Shown piece by piece: positions 9,231-16,237 of a stretch of DNA of 37,345 nucleotides (the first letter of the stretch is position 1; each line of letters begins with the position of its first letter). Origin of the DNA: a bacterium (GTDB lineage: Bacteria > Patescibacteriota > Gracilibacteria > UBA1369 > PNNO01); the NCBI GenBank assembly GCA_021158225.1, contig JAGGUZ010000009.1:1-37345 (forward strand). Reading direction: 5' to 3'. Both the position numbers and the translations under genes were made by a program. Under the pieces are notes generated by a model. The model made no database searches and was not told the origin of the DNA. It was given only the letters and a program-made list of their open reading frames with translations.

Positions 9231-9259
9231 TAAGCGATATAATGCGCTTAGGAATTTTT
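9231..9259 (+). terminator. Possible weak terminator or second dyad upstream of recA
   Basis: TAAGCG (9231-9236) and CGCTTA (9245-9250) form a 6-bp stem with an 8-nt loop, followed by GGA and five T. It could end the zinc-ribbon transcript. Because it lies 12 bp upstream of the recA -35 box, it could also be a protein-binding dyad. Confidence 0.35.
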
Positions 9260-9262
9260 CTA

Positions 9263-9292
9263 TTGACAGGTGAGTGCGCACTCACCTATACT
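9263..9292 (+). promoter_or_regulatory. recA promoter with palindromic operator filling the spacer
   Basis: A consensus TTGACA (9263-9268) and TATACT (9287-9292) are 18 bp apart, and the whole spacer is the perfect palindrome GGTGAGTGCGCACTCACC, extending one base into each hexamer (20 bp, 9268-9287). A regulator bound there would block RNA polymerase directly. By analogy with other bacteria it should be the SOS repressor site, but it matches neither the LexA box of Bacillus nor those of E. coli or alpha-proteobacteria that I know. Confidence 0.85.
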
Positions 9293-9329
9293 CGAATTAC
9301 ATAATAATTATTTTTTAACGAAACATATT

Positions 9330-10340
9330 ATGACAGGTCAAGTGGATGAGCGTAAAAAAGCAATTGAGTTGGCTCTTGCTCAAATTGAAAAATCTTATGG
9401 CAAAGGTTCTATTATGAAACTCGGTGATGCTAAAAGAGTTTCAATAGAAACAACTCCAACGGGGTCGTTATCACTTGATATCGCACTTGGCGGAGGAGTT
9501 CCTCGTGGAAGAATTGTTGAGATTTACGGTCCTGAAAGTTCGGGGAAAACCACTTTAAGTCTTCATATAATTGCTGAGGCTCAAAAAAAAGGTGGTCAGG
9601 CTGCTTTTATAGATGCTGAGCATGCTATGGATCCTGAATATGCATTTCGAATTGGAGTTAACATCAAAGATTTACTTGTTTCTCAGCCGGATAGTGGTGA
9701 GCAGGCCTTGGAGATTGTTGAAACATTGGTTCGTTCAAACGCACTTGATGTTATAGTTATAGACTCGGTTGCCGCTCTTACTCCTCGTGCAGAAATCGAA
9801 GGTGATATGGGTGATGCTCATATGGGGCTTCAAGCTAGATTGATGAGTCAGGCTTTAAGAAAACTCACAGCTGCTATAAGTAAATCTAAAACAACTGTAA
9901 TTTTCATAAATCAAATTCGTATGAAGATTGGAGTTATGTTTGGAAATCCGGAAACGACTACAGGTGGGAATGCTCTTAAATTCTATTCTTCCATTCGCAT
10001 GGAGATTCGTAATATAGGTAAAATTGAGAATGGAGCTGGAGATACTAAAGAAATTGCCGGCAATAGAGTAAGAGTAAAAGTTGTAAAAAATAAAATTGCT
10101 CCACCTTTTAAGATAGCGGAATTCGACATTATGTATAAAAAAGGAATCTCTTTTGAAGGTGATTTGGTTGATTTGTCTTCAAAATATGAAATTACAAGAA
10201 AATCTGGAGCTTTCTATAGTTATAAGGAGTTAAAACTTGGTCAAGGAAGAGAAAATGTTAAACAATTCCTTATCAAAAATCAGAAGGTTGCAAAAGCTAT
10301 AGAAAAGGAAGTTAGAGATACTATTGCAAAAAATGATTAA
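9330..10340 (+). CDS. recA: Recombinase RecA
   Basis: 336 residues from ATG 9330. The longest open frame begins at a GTG (9270), but that codon lies inside the promoter's palindromic spacer and cannot be transcribed from it; ATG 9330 also gives the family's usual length and N-terminus. Walker A GPESSGKT is at 67-74. Loop 1 ([18 protein letters not shown]) and loop 2 ([19 protein letters not shown]), the DNA-binding elements, are intact. RecA forms the strand-exchange filament on ssDNA and triggers cleavage of SOS repressors. recX follows after 9 nt. The leader is about 30 nt with no Shine-Dalgarno. Confidence 0.98.
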   Translation: MTGQVDERKKAIELALAQIEKSYGKGSIMKLGDAKRVSIETTPTGSLSLDIALGGGVPRGRIVEIYGPESSGKTTLSLHIIAEAQKKGGQAAFIDAEHAMDPEYAFRIGVNIKDLLVSQPDSGEQALEIVETLVRSNALDVIVIDSVAALTPRAEIEGDMGDAHMGLQARLMSQALRKLTAAISKSKTTVIFINQIRMKIGVMFGNPETTTGGNALKFYSSIRMEIRNIGKIENGAGDTKEIAGNRVRVKVVKNKIAPPFKIAEFDIMYKKGISFEGDLVDLSSKYEITRKSGAFYSYKELKLGQGRENVKQFLIKNQKVAKAIEKEVRDTIAKND

Positions 10341-10349
10341 TTAGCCTTT

Positions 10350-10805
10350 ATGGAAAATTATTATGATGTACTTCTCCATTATGCTTTAAGATTAATTACA
10401 AGGAAAAGATATACTGAACAAGATCTTAAGAAAAAACTTTTTGCAAAAAAAATTGGGACAGAGCATGATAAATTTAAAGTGATTAGTCGACTTAAGGAGC
10501 TTAAATATATTGATGATAAAGCTTTTGCAAGGGATTATATATCTACGAAGGTAGCGATTAATCCAAAAGGGGAAAGACTTCTTAAGATTGAACTTCGTAA
10601 AAAAGGAATTGATGCTTTTATTATTGAAGATGAGATTGAAAGTGCTCATATCGATGAAGAATTCTTAGCAAAAAAGGTTATATCTAAATACAAGAGAAGA
10701 TATAATGGGTTAGATAAGTATAAAAAGAAGGAGAAAATTATGAGGCTTTTAGTTTCACGCGGGTTTAAAATTGATACTATTTACAAGGTGTTAGATAGGT
10801 GTTAG
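10350..10805 (+). CDS. recX: RecA regulator RecX
   Basis: 151 residues, starting 9 nt after recA. The sequence fits the RecX three-helix repeats: LLHYALRLITRKRYTEQDLKKKL near the N-terminus, then LKELKYIDDKAFARDYI, a later IELRKKGI segment, and a C-terminal IMRLLVSRGFKIDTIYKVL. RecX binds in the groove of RecA filaments and limits their growth. The size and the immediate recA-recX linkage are standard. The pair ends at a hairpin with a T run (10829-10854), although a promoter-like TATAAT lies between the recX stop and that hairpin. Confidence 0.93.
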   Translation: MENYYDVLLHYALRLITRKRYTEQDLKKKLFAKKIGTEHDKFKVISRLKELKYIDDKAFARDYISTKVAINPKGERLLKIELRKKGIDAFIIEDEIESAHIDEEFLAKKVISKYKRRYNGLDKYKKKEKIMRLLVSRGFKIDTIYKVLDRC

Positions 10806-10811
10806 TATAAT
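10781..10811 (+). promoter_or_regulatory. Candidate nusA promoter ahead of the leader hairpin
   Basis: A perfect TATAAT lies at 10806-10811, immediately after the recX stop. The best -35 is TTACAA (10781-10786) with a long 19-bp spacer, so the promoter is uncertain. If it is used, transcription starts near 10818 and the hairpin at 10829-10854 becomes part of the nusA leader. Confidence 0.4.
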
Positions 10812-10828
10812 AGCGAAATGATAGAAAG

Positions 10829-10854
10829 CAGGATAGAAATATCCTGTTTTTTTT
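10829..10854 (+). terminator. Rho-independent terminator between recX and nusA (possible attenuator)
   Basis: CAGGATA and TATCCTG form a perfect 7-bp stem with a GAAA tetraloop, followed by eight T. This is the cleanest intrinsic terminator in the window. It ends recA-recX. Because it also lies 21 nt before the nusA start codon and downstream of a TATAAT, it may act as an attenuator of nusA. Confidence 0.85.
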
Positions 10855-10874
10855 GTAAACTTAACAATATAAAT

Positions 10875-12131
10875 ATGCAATCTCAATTTATGGCCGCAAT
10901 TAATCAAATTTGCGATGAGAAAAATATTCCGCGAGATAAAGTTGTGGAAACCATAAAAGCTGCTTTAAGAGCTGCTTATAGGAAGGATTATGGGCATAAG
11001 GATGAAAATATAGATATCGATCTTAACGAAGGAGCAAATTTTGCTACGGTTTTTTTGGTAAAGGAAGTTGTAAAGAAGGTTGAAAATAAATATCTTGAAT
11101 TAACTGTTGCGGAGGCGAAAAAGTATAAGAAAAATCCAAAAGTCGGTGATGAAATTCGCATAGATGTTACGCCTCTTGAATATGGTAGAATTGCCGCTCA
11201 AGCTGCAAAACAGGTCGTTATTCAAAGAATACAGGAGGCGGAAAGAGAAGTGATGTATGATAATTTTAAAGATAGAGAAAATGAGCTTGTTAATGCTCTT
11301 GTGCATAGAGTTGAGCATCAGCAAGTTTATGTGAATTTAGATAACAAAATTACTACAATGTTACCTCCGGATCAGCAAATTCCCGGAGAACAATATTACG
11401 GTGGGCAAAGAATAAAACTTTATTTGGATAAGGTGATTAAAACTACAAAAGGTCCTCAGCTTGTGATTTCAAGAACCCATCCGAATTTGGTTAGAAAATT
11501 GCTTGAACTTGAAATTCCGGAGATTAAATCCGGAGTTGTGGAAGTTAAGGGTATTGCTCGTGAAGCAGGTGTAAGGTGTAAAGTCTCGGTTTCTTCCAAT
11601 GATGAGAAAATAGATCCTATAGGTTCTTGTGTCGGTCAAAAAGGTGTCCGTGTACAAAATATTATGGAAGAGTTAAATGGGGAAAAAATAGATATTATTC
11701 CTTGGATTGAGAATCAAGAAGAGTACATCAAAATTGCACTTGCTCCGGCAAAAATTACTTTTATAAAGCTTGATGAAGGTGGGAAAAGAGCTTCTTGTTA
11801 TGTTAACCCGGATCAAAGGCCTCTTGCAATCGGAAAGAACGGACAAAATGTAAGGCTTGCTTCAGAACTTACGGGTTGGGAAATTGATATATTGGATATA
11901 GGGGATCTTAACGATAAAGATATGTCAAAGCCTGCGAAGGATAAAGAAAATAAAGTTGAGACTATCGAGGCTCTTGATTTAAAAAAGTCAATCTTGAAGA
12001 AGCTAGAAACTGCTAATTTAACGCTGGTCGAGCAGCTTAAAGGACTTAGTGTTAAAGATCTTACTTCTGTTGAAGGAATTGGAGCAAAGTCGGCGGAGGA
12101 GATTGTTTCAGCTGTGAAGAAAGCTAAATAA
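10875..12131 (+). CDS. nusA: Transcription termination/antitermination factor NusA
   Basis: 418 residues from ATG 10875. The open frame extends upstream to 10818, but that stretch is the terminator hairpin, so the internal ATG (or the one at 10890) is the real start. Domains in order: N-terminal RNA-polymerase-binding domain (1-130), S1 (about 136-200), KH1 with GSCVGQKG (250-257), KH2 with AIGKNGQN (318-325), and a C-terminal helix-hairpin-helix-like segment (about 378-418, SVEGIGAKSAEEI) after a charged linker. NusA slows polymerase, stimulates hairpin terminators and takes part in antitermination. The usual rimP and infB neighbours are absent; it is a single gene here. Confidence 0.96.
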   Translation: MQSQFMAAINQICDEKNIPRDKVVETIKAALRAAYRKDYGHKDENIDIDLNEGANFATVFLVKEVVKKVENKYLELTVAEAKKYKKNPKVGDEIRIDVTPLEYGRIAAQAAKQVVIQRIQEAEREVMYDNFKDRENELVNALVHRVEHQQVYVNLDNKITTMLPPDQQIPGEQYYGGQRIKLYLDKVIKTTKGPQLVISRTHPNLVRKLLELEIPEIKSGVVEVKGIAREAGVRCKVSVSSNDEKIDPIGSCVGQKGVRVQNIMEELNGEKIDIIPWIENQEEYIKIALAPAKITFIKLDEGGKRASCYVNPDQRPLAIGKNGQNVRLASELTGWEIDILDIGDLNDKDMSKPAKDKENKVETIEALDLKKSILKKLETANLTLVEQLKGLSVKDLTSVEGIGAKSAEEIVSAVKKAK

Positions 12132-12134
12132 ATG

Positions 12135-12160
12135 CTGGTTTAAGCACTATAAAAGACCAG
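12135..12160 (+). terminator. Hairpin after nusA, no T run
   Basis: CTGGTTT (12135-12141) pairs with AGACCAG (12154-12160), 7 bp including one G-U pair, just after the nusA stop. The following bases are AT-rich but lack a T tract, so intrinsic termination would be weak. Confidence 0.35.
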
Positions 12161-12322
12161 ATTAATTGTAGTAATTTCAAACATCTAGGATGCTGTAGTT
12201 AAGTTTTTGTTTCTGTAAGCGGTATTTCAGAATTCCAAATTTCAGTGGCGGTAGAAAATGTTTGTATCCATATAGTTGATATTGAAGTGTAATCAGCTTG
12301 CATTTAATCCCTGTTGTAACGT

Positions 12323-12541
12323 CTAAGCCCGTGTATTGATATACTCATCTAATATTCCTTTTCCAATAGTAAAAACACTCCTGCTGATATCAAACTTTCG
12401 GCATATTATACACACATTTCTACACTTCTTGTACTCTTTAAACCATTGATATCTCATCTTTGCCAGTGCTTTTTCTTTTACTTCTTGGTGAATTTTGCGT
12501 AGTTTTGCTTTGGACATCGTGTTTTGGTTAGGGGTAAACAC
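12323..12541 (-). pseudogene. Remnant of an IS481/IS3-like transposase N-terminus
   Basis: A 72-codon frame from ATG 12541 (or ATG 12517) holds a helix-turn-helix resembling the N-terminus of IS481/IS3-group transposases: RYQWFKEYKKC, then CRKFDISRSVF, matching the pattern in which a Trp-Lys-rich segment normally follows. Here that segment is corrupted (TIGKGILDEYINTRA) and stops. No DDE catalytic domain is present, and another frame runs open for about 50 codons downstream (to about 12165) without recognisable similarity. It lies in a 434-bp gap between nusA and pilB. I read it as a decayed insertion; a stand-alone small regulator is less likely. Confidence 0.5.
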
Positions 12542-12622
12542 TTTTACCTTACTACGGTGTTCTAAATGTTTGTGTATTGTATACGGAATTTACTTTCAAG
12601 CCTTTATTTAAAGGGGTTTTTC

Positions 12623-12631
12623 TGGTATAAT
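12623..12631 (+). promoter_or_regulatory. Extended -10 promoter for pilB
   Basis: TGGTATAAT (12623-12631) is a perfect extended -10 element. The -35 position (TTTATT, 12603-12608) is poor, as is common with extended -10 promoters. Initiation near 12638 leaves an 18-nt leader before ATG 12656, which supports that start over the upstream ATG at 12566. Confidence 0.65.
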
Positions 12632-12655
12632 AGAAAGAAAATAAAAATTGAACAT

Positions 12656-14353
12656 ATGACTGAGGATGCAAAAATGAAAAAGGCTGCCGGAGTTTCCGGA
12701 GATTTGAAGTCTCAAAAGACAATGTCTCAAGGACTTGAATCTATCGACAGGGATTACCTTGAGCAAGCAACACTGGAGAAAGCAAAACAACTTGGACTTT
12801 CTTATATTGATGTTGCAAAGTCTCCGATTAATCCTGATTTATTAAAAATTTTAAAACCGGATACTGCTAAAAAAGCAATGATGATGCCGTTTTTTCGTAT
12901 TGGGAAAAGAATTAGAATAGCACTTACAGATCCTGAAAATCCGGAGGCAAAACGTGTTCTTGAAGAATTAAAAAAACAAAAATATCTTGTGAATATTAAT
13001 TTAGCTTCAGAATCGGGAATTAAAGAAGTTTTAAAATTATATGATTCCGATCAATACAAAGTTAAAAAAGAGTTGGAGACAACTTATAAAGAAAAGGATG
13101 TGGAAGCGTATGAAAAGGAACTCATACATTTAAGTGATTTAAAAGTACAAGTTGAATCGGCGACTTCTGAAGAAGGGCTTCAGCTTATTAATATGGGGGC
13201 TATGAAAACGGGAGCTTCAGATATACATTTTGAGCCTGAAGCAAAGACTGTTCGTGTCCGTTTTAGAATTGATGGAATTCTTCATAAAGTTTTTGAACTT
13301 GATAGCGGGATATACAAGAATTTGGTTAATCAAATTAAGTATCTTTCCAAGATGAAACTTAATGTAAATAATGTTCCGCAAGATGGAAGGTTTAGTTTTG
13401 ACCTTAATCAAAGAAAGATTGATGTTCGTGTGTCCGATATTCCTACTCAGTTTGGAGAGTCTTTTGTATTCAGGCTACTGGATTCCGAGAAAGGATTACT
13501 ATCTTATCAAGATATGGGATTTCAGCATGATTACTTAAAAAAGATGCAAAATCTAACAAACTCAAATCATGGAATGATTTTATGTACGGGTCCTACGGGA
13601 GCGGGAAAAACATCTACGCTCTACACGGTTTTGAATAAATTTAATTCGCCGGAATCAAAAATTATTACTTTGGAAGATCCTATTGAATACAATCTTAAAG
13701 GGGTTTCTCAGAGTCAAATAAATGAAAAGCGGGGATATAATTTTGCGGATGGATTAAAATCGATTCTAAGACAAGATCCGGATGTTGTGATGATTGGAGA
13801 AATTCGCGACATAGATACTGCGCAAACAGCTTCGCAAGCCGCACTTACCGGACATGTTGTACTGAGTACACTGCATACAAACAGTGCCGTGGAAACGATT
13901 CCAAGACTTATTAATATGGGACTTCCGCCGTTTATGGTGGCTCCTTCAATTCACACGATTATTGCGCAACGTTTGGTTAGACGAGTTTGCGAGCATTGCA
14001 AGGTGATGCGTTCTATACCTGAAGCGGAATTGAAAGATATTAAAAATACTGTTGATGCTATAAATAAAGTTAGGCCTGATCTTAAAATTGAAATTCCTGA
14101 TAAACTTCCGCAACCGGCCGGTTGCGATAAATGTAGTCATACGGGCTATAGTGGGCGAATAGCAATTCATGAGATTATAAATATGGATTATGAAATCAGA
14201 GATATGATTTTAAAAGAAGAAAGCAGTAATAATATTCTTCTTGCTGTTCGTCGAAAAGGATTTATTACAATGCGTGAAGATGGAATTTTAAAAGTTCTCG
14301 AGGGAGTTACTACTCTTGAAGAGGTGTTTAGAGTAACCGGAATTAGCAACTAA
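12656..14353 (+). CDS. pilB: Type IV pilus assembly ATPase PilB (GspE family)
   Basis: 565 residues from ATG 12656; the 30 extra codons upstream overlap the promoter. The N-terminal MshEN/GspE-like domain (to about 160) precedes the ATPase core: Asp box near LEDPIEY (339-345), Walker A GPTGAGKT (312-319), Walker B VVMIGEIRD (377-385) and His box STLHTN (404-409). A zinc tetracysteine follows: Cys445/Cys448 (CEHC) and the later CDKC. These features mark an extension ATPase rather than PilT. It would power pilus extension at the cytoplasmic membrane face. No pilC, pilin or pilT is adjacent. It ends convergently with dprA, overlapping by 11 bp; both families act in natural transformation, so the proximity is suggestive. 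Confidence 0.93.
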   Translation: MTEDAKMKKAAGVSGDLKSQKTMSQGLESIDRDYLEQATLEKAKQLGLSYIDVAKSPINPDLLKILKPDTAKKAMMMPFFRIGKRIRIALTDPENPEAKRVLEELKKQKYLVNINLASESGIKEVLKLYDSDQYKVKKELETTYKEKDVEAYEKELIHLSDLKVQVESATSEEGLQLINMGAMKTGASDIHFEPEAKTVRVRFRIDGILHKVFELDSGIYKNLVNQIKYLSKMKLNVNNVPQDGRFSFDLNQRKIDVRVSDIPTQFGESFVFRLLDSEKGLLSYQDMGFQHDYLKKMQNLTNSNHGMILCTGPTGAGKTSTLYTVLNKFNSPESKIITLEDPIEYNLKGVSQSQINEKRGYNFADGLKSILRQDPDVVMIGEIRDIDTAQTASQAALTGHVVLSTLHTNSAVETIPRLINMGLPPFMVAPSIHTIIAQRLVRRVCEHCKVMRSIPEAELKDIKNTVDAINKVRPDLKIEIPDKLPQPAGCDKCSHTGYSGRIAIHEIINMDYEIRDMILKEESSNNILLAVRRKGFITMREDGILKVLEGVTTLEEVFRVTGISN

Positions 14354-15413
14354 TATAGTAGTTTCCCGCACGATTTTTATCTATATATTGTTCTATTTCA
14401 AGTTCTGTTAGAGCTATATTTATATCTTGCGCCGACATGTTTGTTTTTTCTATGAGTTGACTTTTTGAAAGTGATCTTTTGGATAACGCTTCCATAATGT
14501 TTTTTTGCTTAATCGATTTTATTTTAGTTGTTGGTTCATGTAATTTATTTATTCCCAAGATAGAAAGAATATCTTTAATATTTGCAACAAGGTTGGCCGA
14601 AGATTGGTTTATAATTCTATTTGTTCCGAGTGATTTTTCTTGATAAATATTTCCCGGAATAGCCATTACATCTCTGCCTTGATCAAGTGCATATTGAGCT
14701 GTTATAAGTGCGCCTGATTTCTTACCGGCTTCCACTACAAGTGTTGCTTTAGATATGCCCGAAATTATACGATTTCTTAACGGAAAGTAATATTTTTGAG
14801 CCTGTAGATGAGGAGGATATTCGCTTATTAAAGCTCCATTTTCTGTTATCTGATCGCTTAAATTGTTAACATAAAATGGTACATTATAAATTCCATAGCC
14901 GAGTACGGAAATAGTTGGTAAGTTATTTTTAAGCGCATTTATATGCGCTATAGTATCTATTCCTCTTGCAAGTCCGCTTACTATGCATATTTTATAGTCG
15001 GCTAGTTTGCTTAATAGATGTGTAGTTACTTGCTCGCCGTAAGGTGTCATAGTTCTTGTCCCAACTATGCTTAAATATGTATAGCCTTGTGGAAGATTCC
15101 CTTTTATATATAAGATTGCAGGAGGTAAATGGTTGTTTAAATTTCTTAAATTTTTCGGATACTGCTTGTCTTTAAAATCTATGGCTTGAATATTGTTTTT
15201 TTGAAAATCATCAAAATGTTTGAATGGTTCACCACTTTTTCGTAGCTTTTCAAAAGCAGTTTTATATGGTCCTCTTAAGCCTTTTAACTCGAGTTCTCTA
15301 ATATCGGCTTTTTCCCATGCGTATTTAAGATCTGAAAAATTTCTGTATAAATTCCAAAACGGTTTTGGCAGGCCTTCAAAGACACAATTCCATGCATGAA
15401 AATATTTAGACAT
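14343..15413 (-). CDS. dprA: DNA-processing protein DprA
   Basis: 356 residues. The Rossmann-like DprA/Smf core is clear: SIVGTRTMTPYGEQ, SGLARGIDTIAH, then SVLGYGI, ISEYPP, FPLRNRIISG, SGALITAQYALDQGRDVMAIPG and LGTNRIINQSSA. A C-terminal winged-helix-like domain (about 300-356) follows, and an N-terminal extension of about 100 residues precedes the core. DprA loads RecA on incoming single-stranded DNA during transformation. It is last in murD-ftsE-dprA, 108 nt after ftsE. Its end overlaps the convergent pilB end by 11 bp, leaving no room for a terminator between them. Confidence 0.95.
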   Translation of the reverse strand: MSKYFHAWNCVFEGLPKPFWNLYRNFSDLKYAWEKADIRELELKGLRGPYKTAFEKLRKSGEPFKHFDDFQKNNIQAIDFKDKQYPKNLRNLNNHLPPAILYIKGNLPQGYTYLSIVGTRTMTPYGEQVTTHLLSKLADYKICIVSGLARGIDTIAHINALKNNLPTISVLGYGIYNVPFYVNNLSDQITENGALISEYPPHLQAQKYYFPLRNRIISGISKATLVVEAGKKSGALITAQYALDQGRDVMAIPGNIYQEKSLGTNRIINQSSANLVANIKDILSILGINKLHEPTTKIKSIKQKNIMEALSKRSLSKSQLIEKTNMSAQDINIALTELEIEQYIDKNRAGNYYISC

Positions 15414-15453
15414 AAATCAAACATTATTATGTCTATTATTCTACAATTCAAAT

Positions 15454-15486
15454 CTAAAATATTTCTAAAATATTTCTAAAATTTTA
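15454..15486. repeat. Short 11-bp tandem repeat between ftsE and dprA
   Basis: CTAAAATATTT occurs twice in perfect tandem (15454-15464, 15465-15475) and a third, partly altered copy follows. It fills part of the 108-nt gap upstream of dprA. It is probably a slippage-type AT-rich microsatellite and could affect promoter spacing. Confidence 0.7.
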
Positions 15487-15521
15487 TATCTTTGATAAAA
15501 ACATACAGCAAATAAAATTAA

Positions 15522-16199
15522 TTATTTGTCGTATCCGCTTTTATTGTTATCGCTTTTTATTATCCCGTTTTCAAGTCTTATAACACGTCTTTTAAGGGTA
15601 TCTACAATATGTTTATTATGAGTTGCAAGCAAAACCGTTGTCCCGTTTTTATTGATTTTTACCAATAAATTTAGAACATCATTTGAAGCTTTTGGGTCCA
15701 GATTTCCTGTAGGTTCGTCGGCTATAAGCAGTTTAGGGTCATGTACAAGAGCTCTTGCTATTGCAACTCTTTGTTGTTCTCCCCCGGAAAGTTGATGAGG
15801 GAAATGTTTTTTTACTTCTGTTAATCCTACCATTTCGAGCACTTTATCAACTTTTTTATCGATGAGAGGTTGATGTACTCCTGTTGCTTCTAATGCAAAA
15901 GCTATATTTTCATGAACATTTTTTCGTTGTAACAATTTGTAGTCTTGAAAAACAATTCCAAGTTTTCTTCTGTAAAATTGAAGTGCTCTTTCGGACATAA
16001 CATGTACCTTGTAATCGTCTACCAAAATGCTTCCGTTGTCTATTCTTTCCGCGCCAATAAGCGTATAAATCAAAGTTGATTTACCAGCCCCTGAAGGTCC
16101 TACTATAGAAACAAACTCCTTTGGTCTAATTGAAATAGAAATACTATCTAAAATTTTTCGTGTCCCGTATTGTTTGGAAACGTTGTCGAAGATGATCAT
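15522..16199 (-). CDS. ftsE: Cell-division ABC ATPase FtsE
   Basis: 225 residues, a single ABC nucleotide-binding domain: Walker A GPSGAGKST (34-42), Q-loop in VFQDYKLL (83-90), signature LSGGEQQRVAIARAL (137-151), Walker B LLIADEPTGNLD (157-168) and a His switch in LATHN. The VFQDYKLL and ADEPTGNLD wording favours FtsE over LolD or MacB ATPases, but the family is hard to separate. FtsE normally pairs with membrane FtsX to control septal peptidoglycan hydrolases. No ftsX follows; the next gene is dprA. murD lies 38 nt upstream, consistent with an envelope/division operon. Confidence 0.85.
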   Translation of the reverse strand: MIIFDNVSKQYGTRKILDSISISIRPKEFVSIVGPSGAGKSTLIYTLIGAERIDNGSILVDDYKVHVMSERALQFYRRKLGIVFQDYKLLQRKNVHENIAFALEATGVHQPLIDKKVDKVLEMVGLTEVKKHFPHQLSGGEQQRVAIARALVHDPKLLIADEPTGNLDPKASNDVLNLLVKINKNGTTVLLATHNKHIVDTLKRRVIRLENGIIKSDNNKSGYDK

Positions 16200-16237
16200 A
16201 ATTTGCGAATTCGTAAAGTGACATTATTACTATAGGG

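Noticed and set aside
9270-9329. GTG start at 9270 adding 20 codons to recA
   Set aside because: The codons lie inside the promoter's spacer and -10 box and lack RecA similarity; ATG 9330 gives the normal N-terminus.
10818-10874. ATG 10818 as the nusA start
   Set aside because: The stretch encodes the terminator hairpin and T run; NusA similarity begins at ATG 10875 or 10890.
15454-15486. CRISPR-like or attachment-site repeat
   Set aside because: Units are 11 bp, in direct tandem and AT-only in character, without spacers; no cas genes are in the window.
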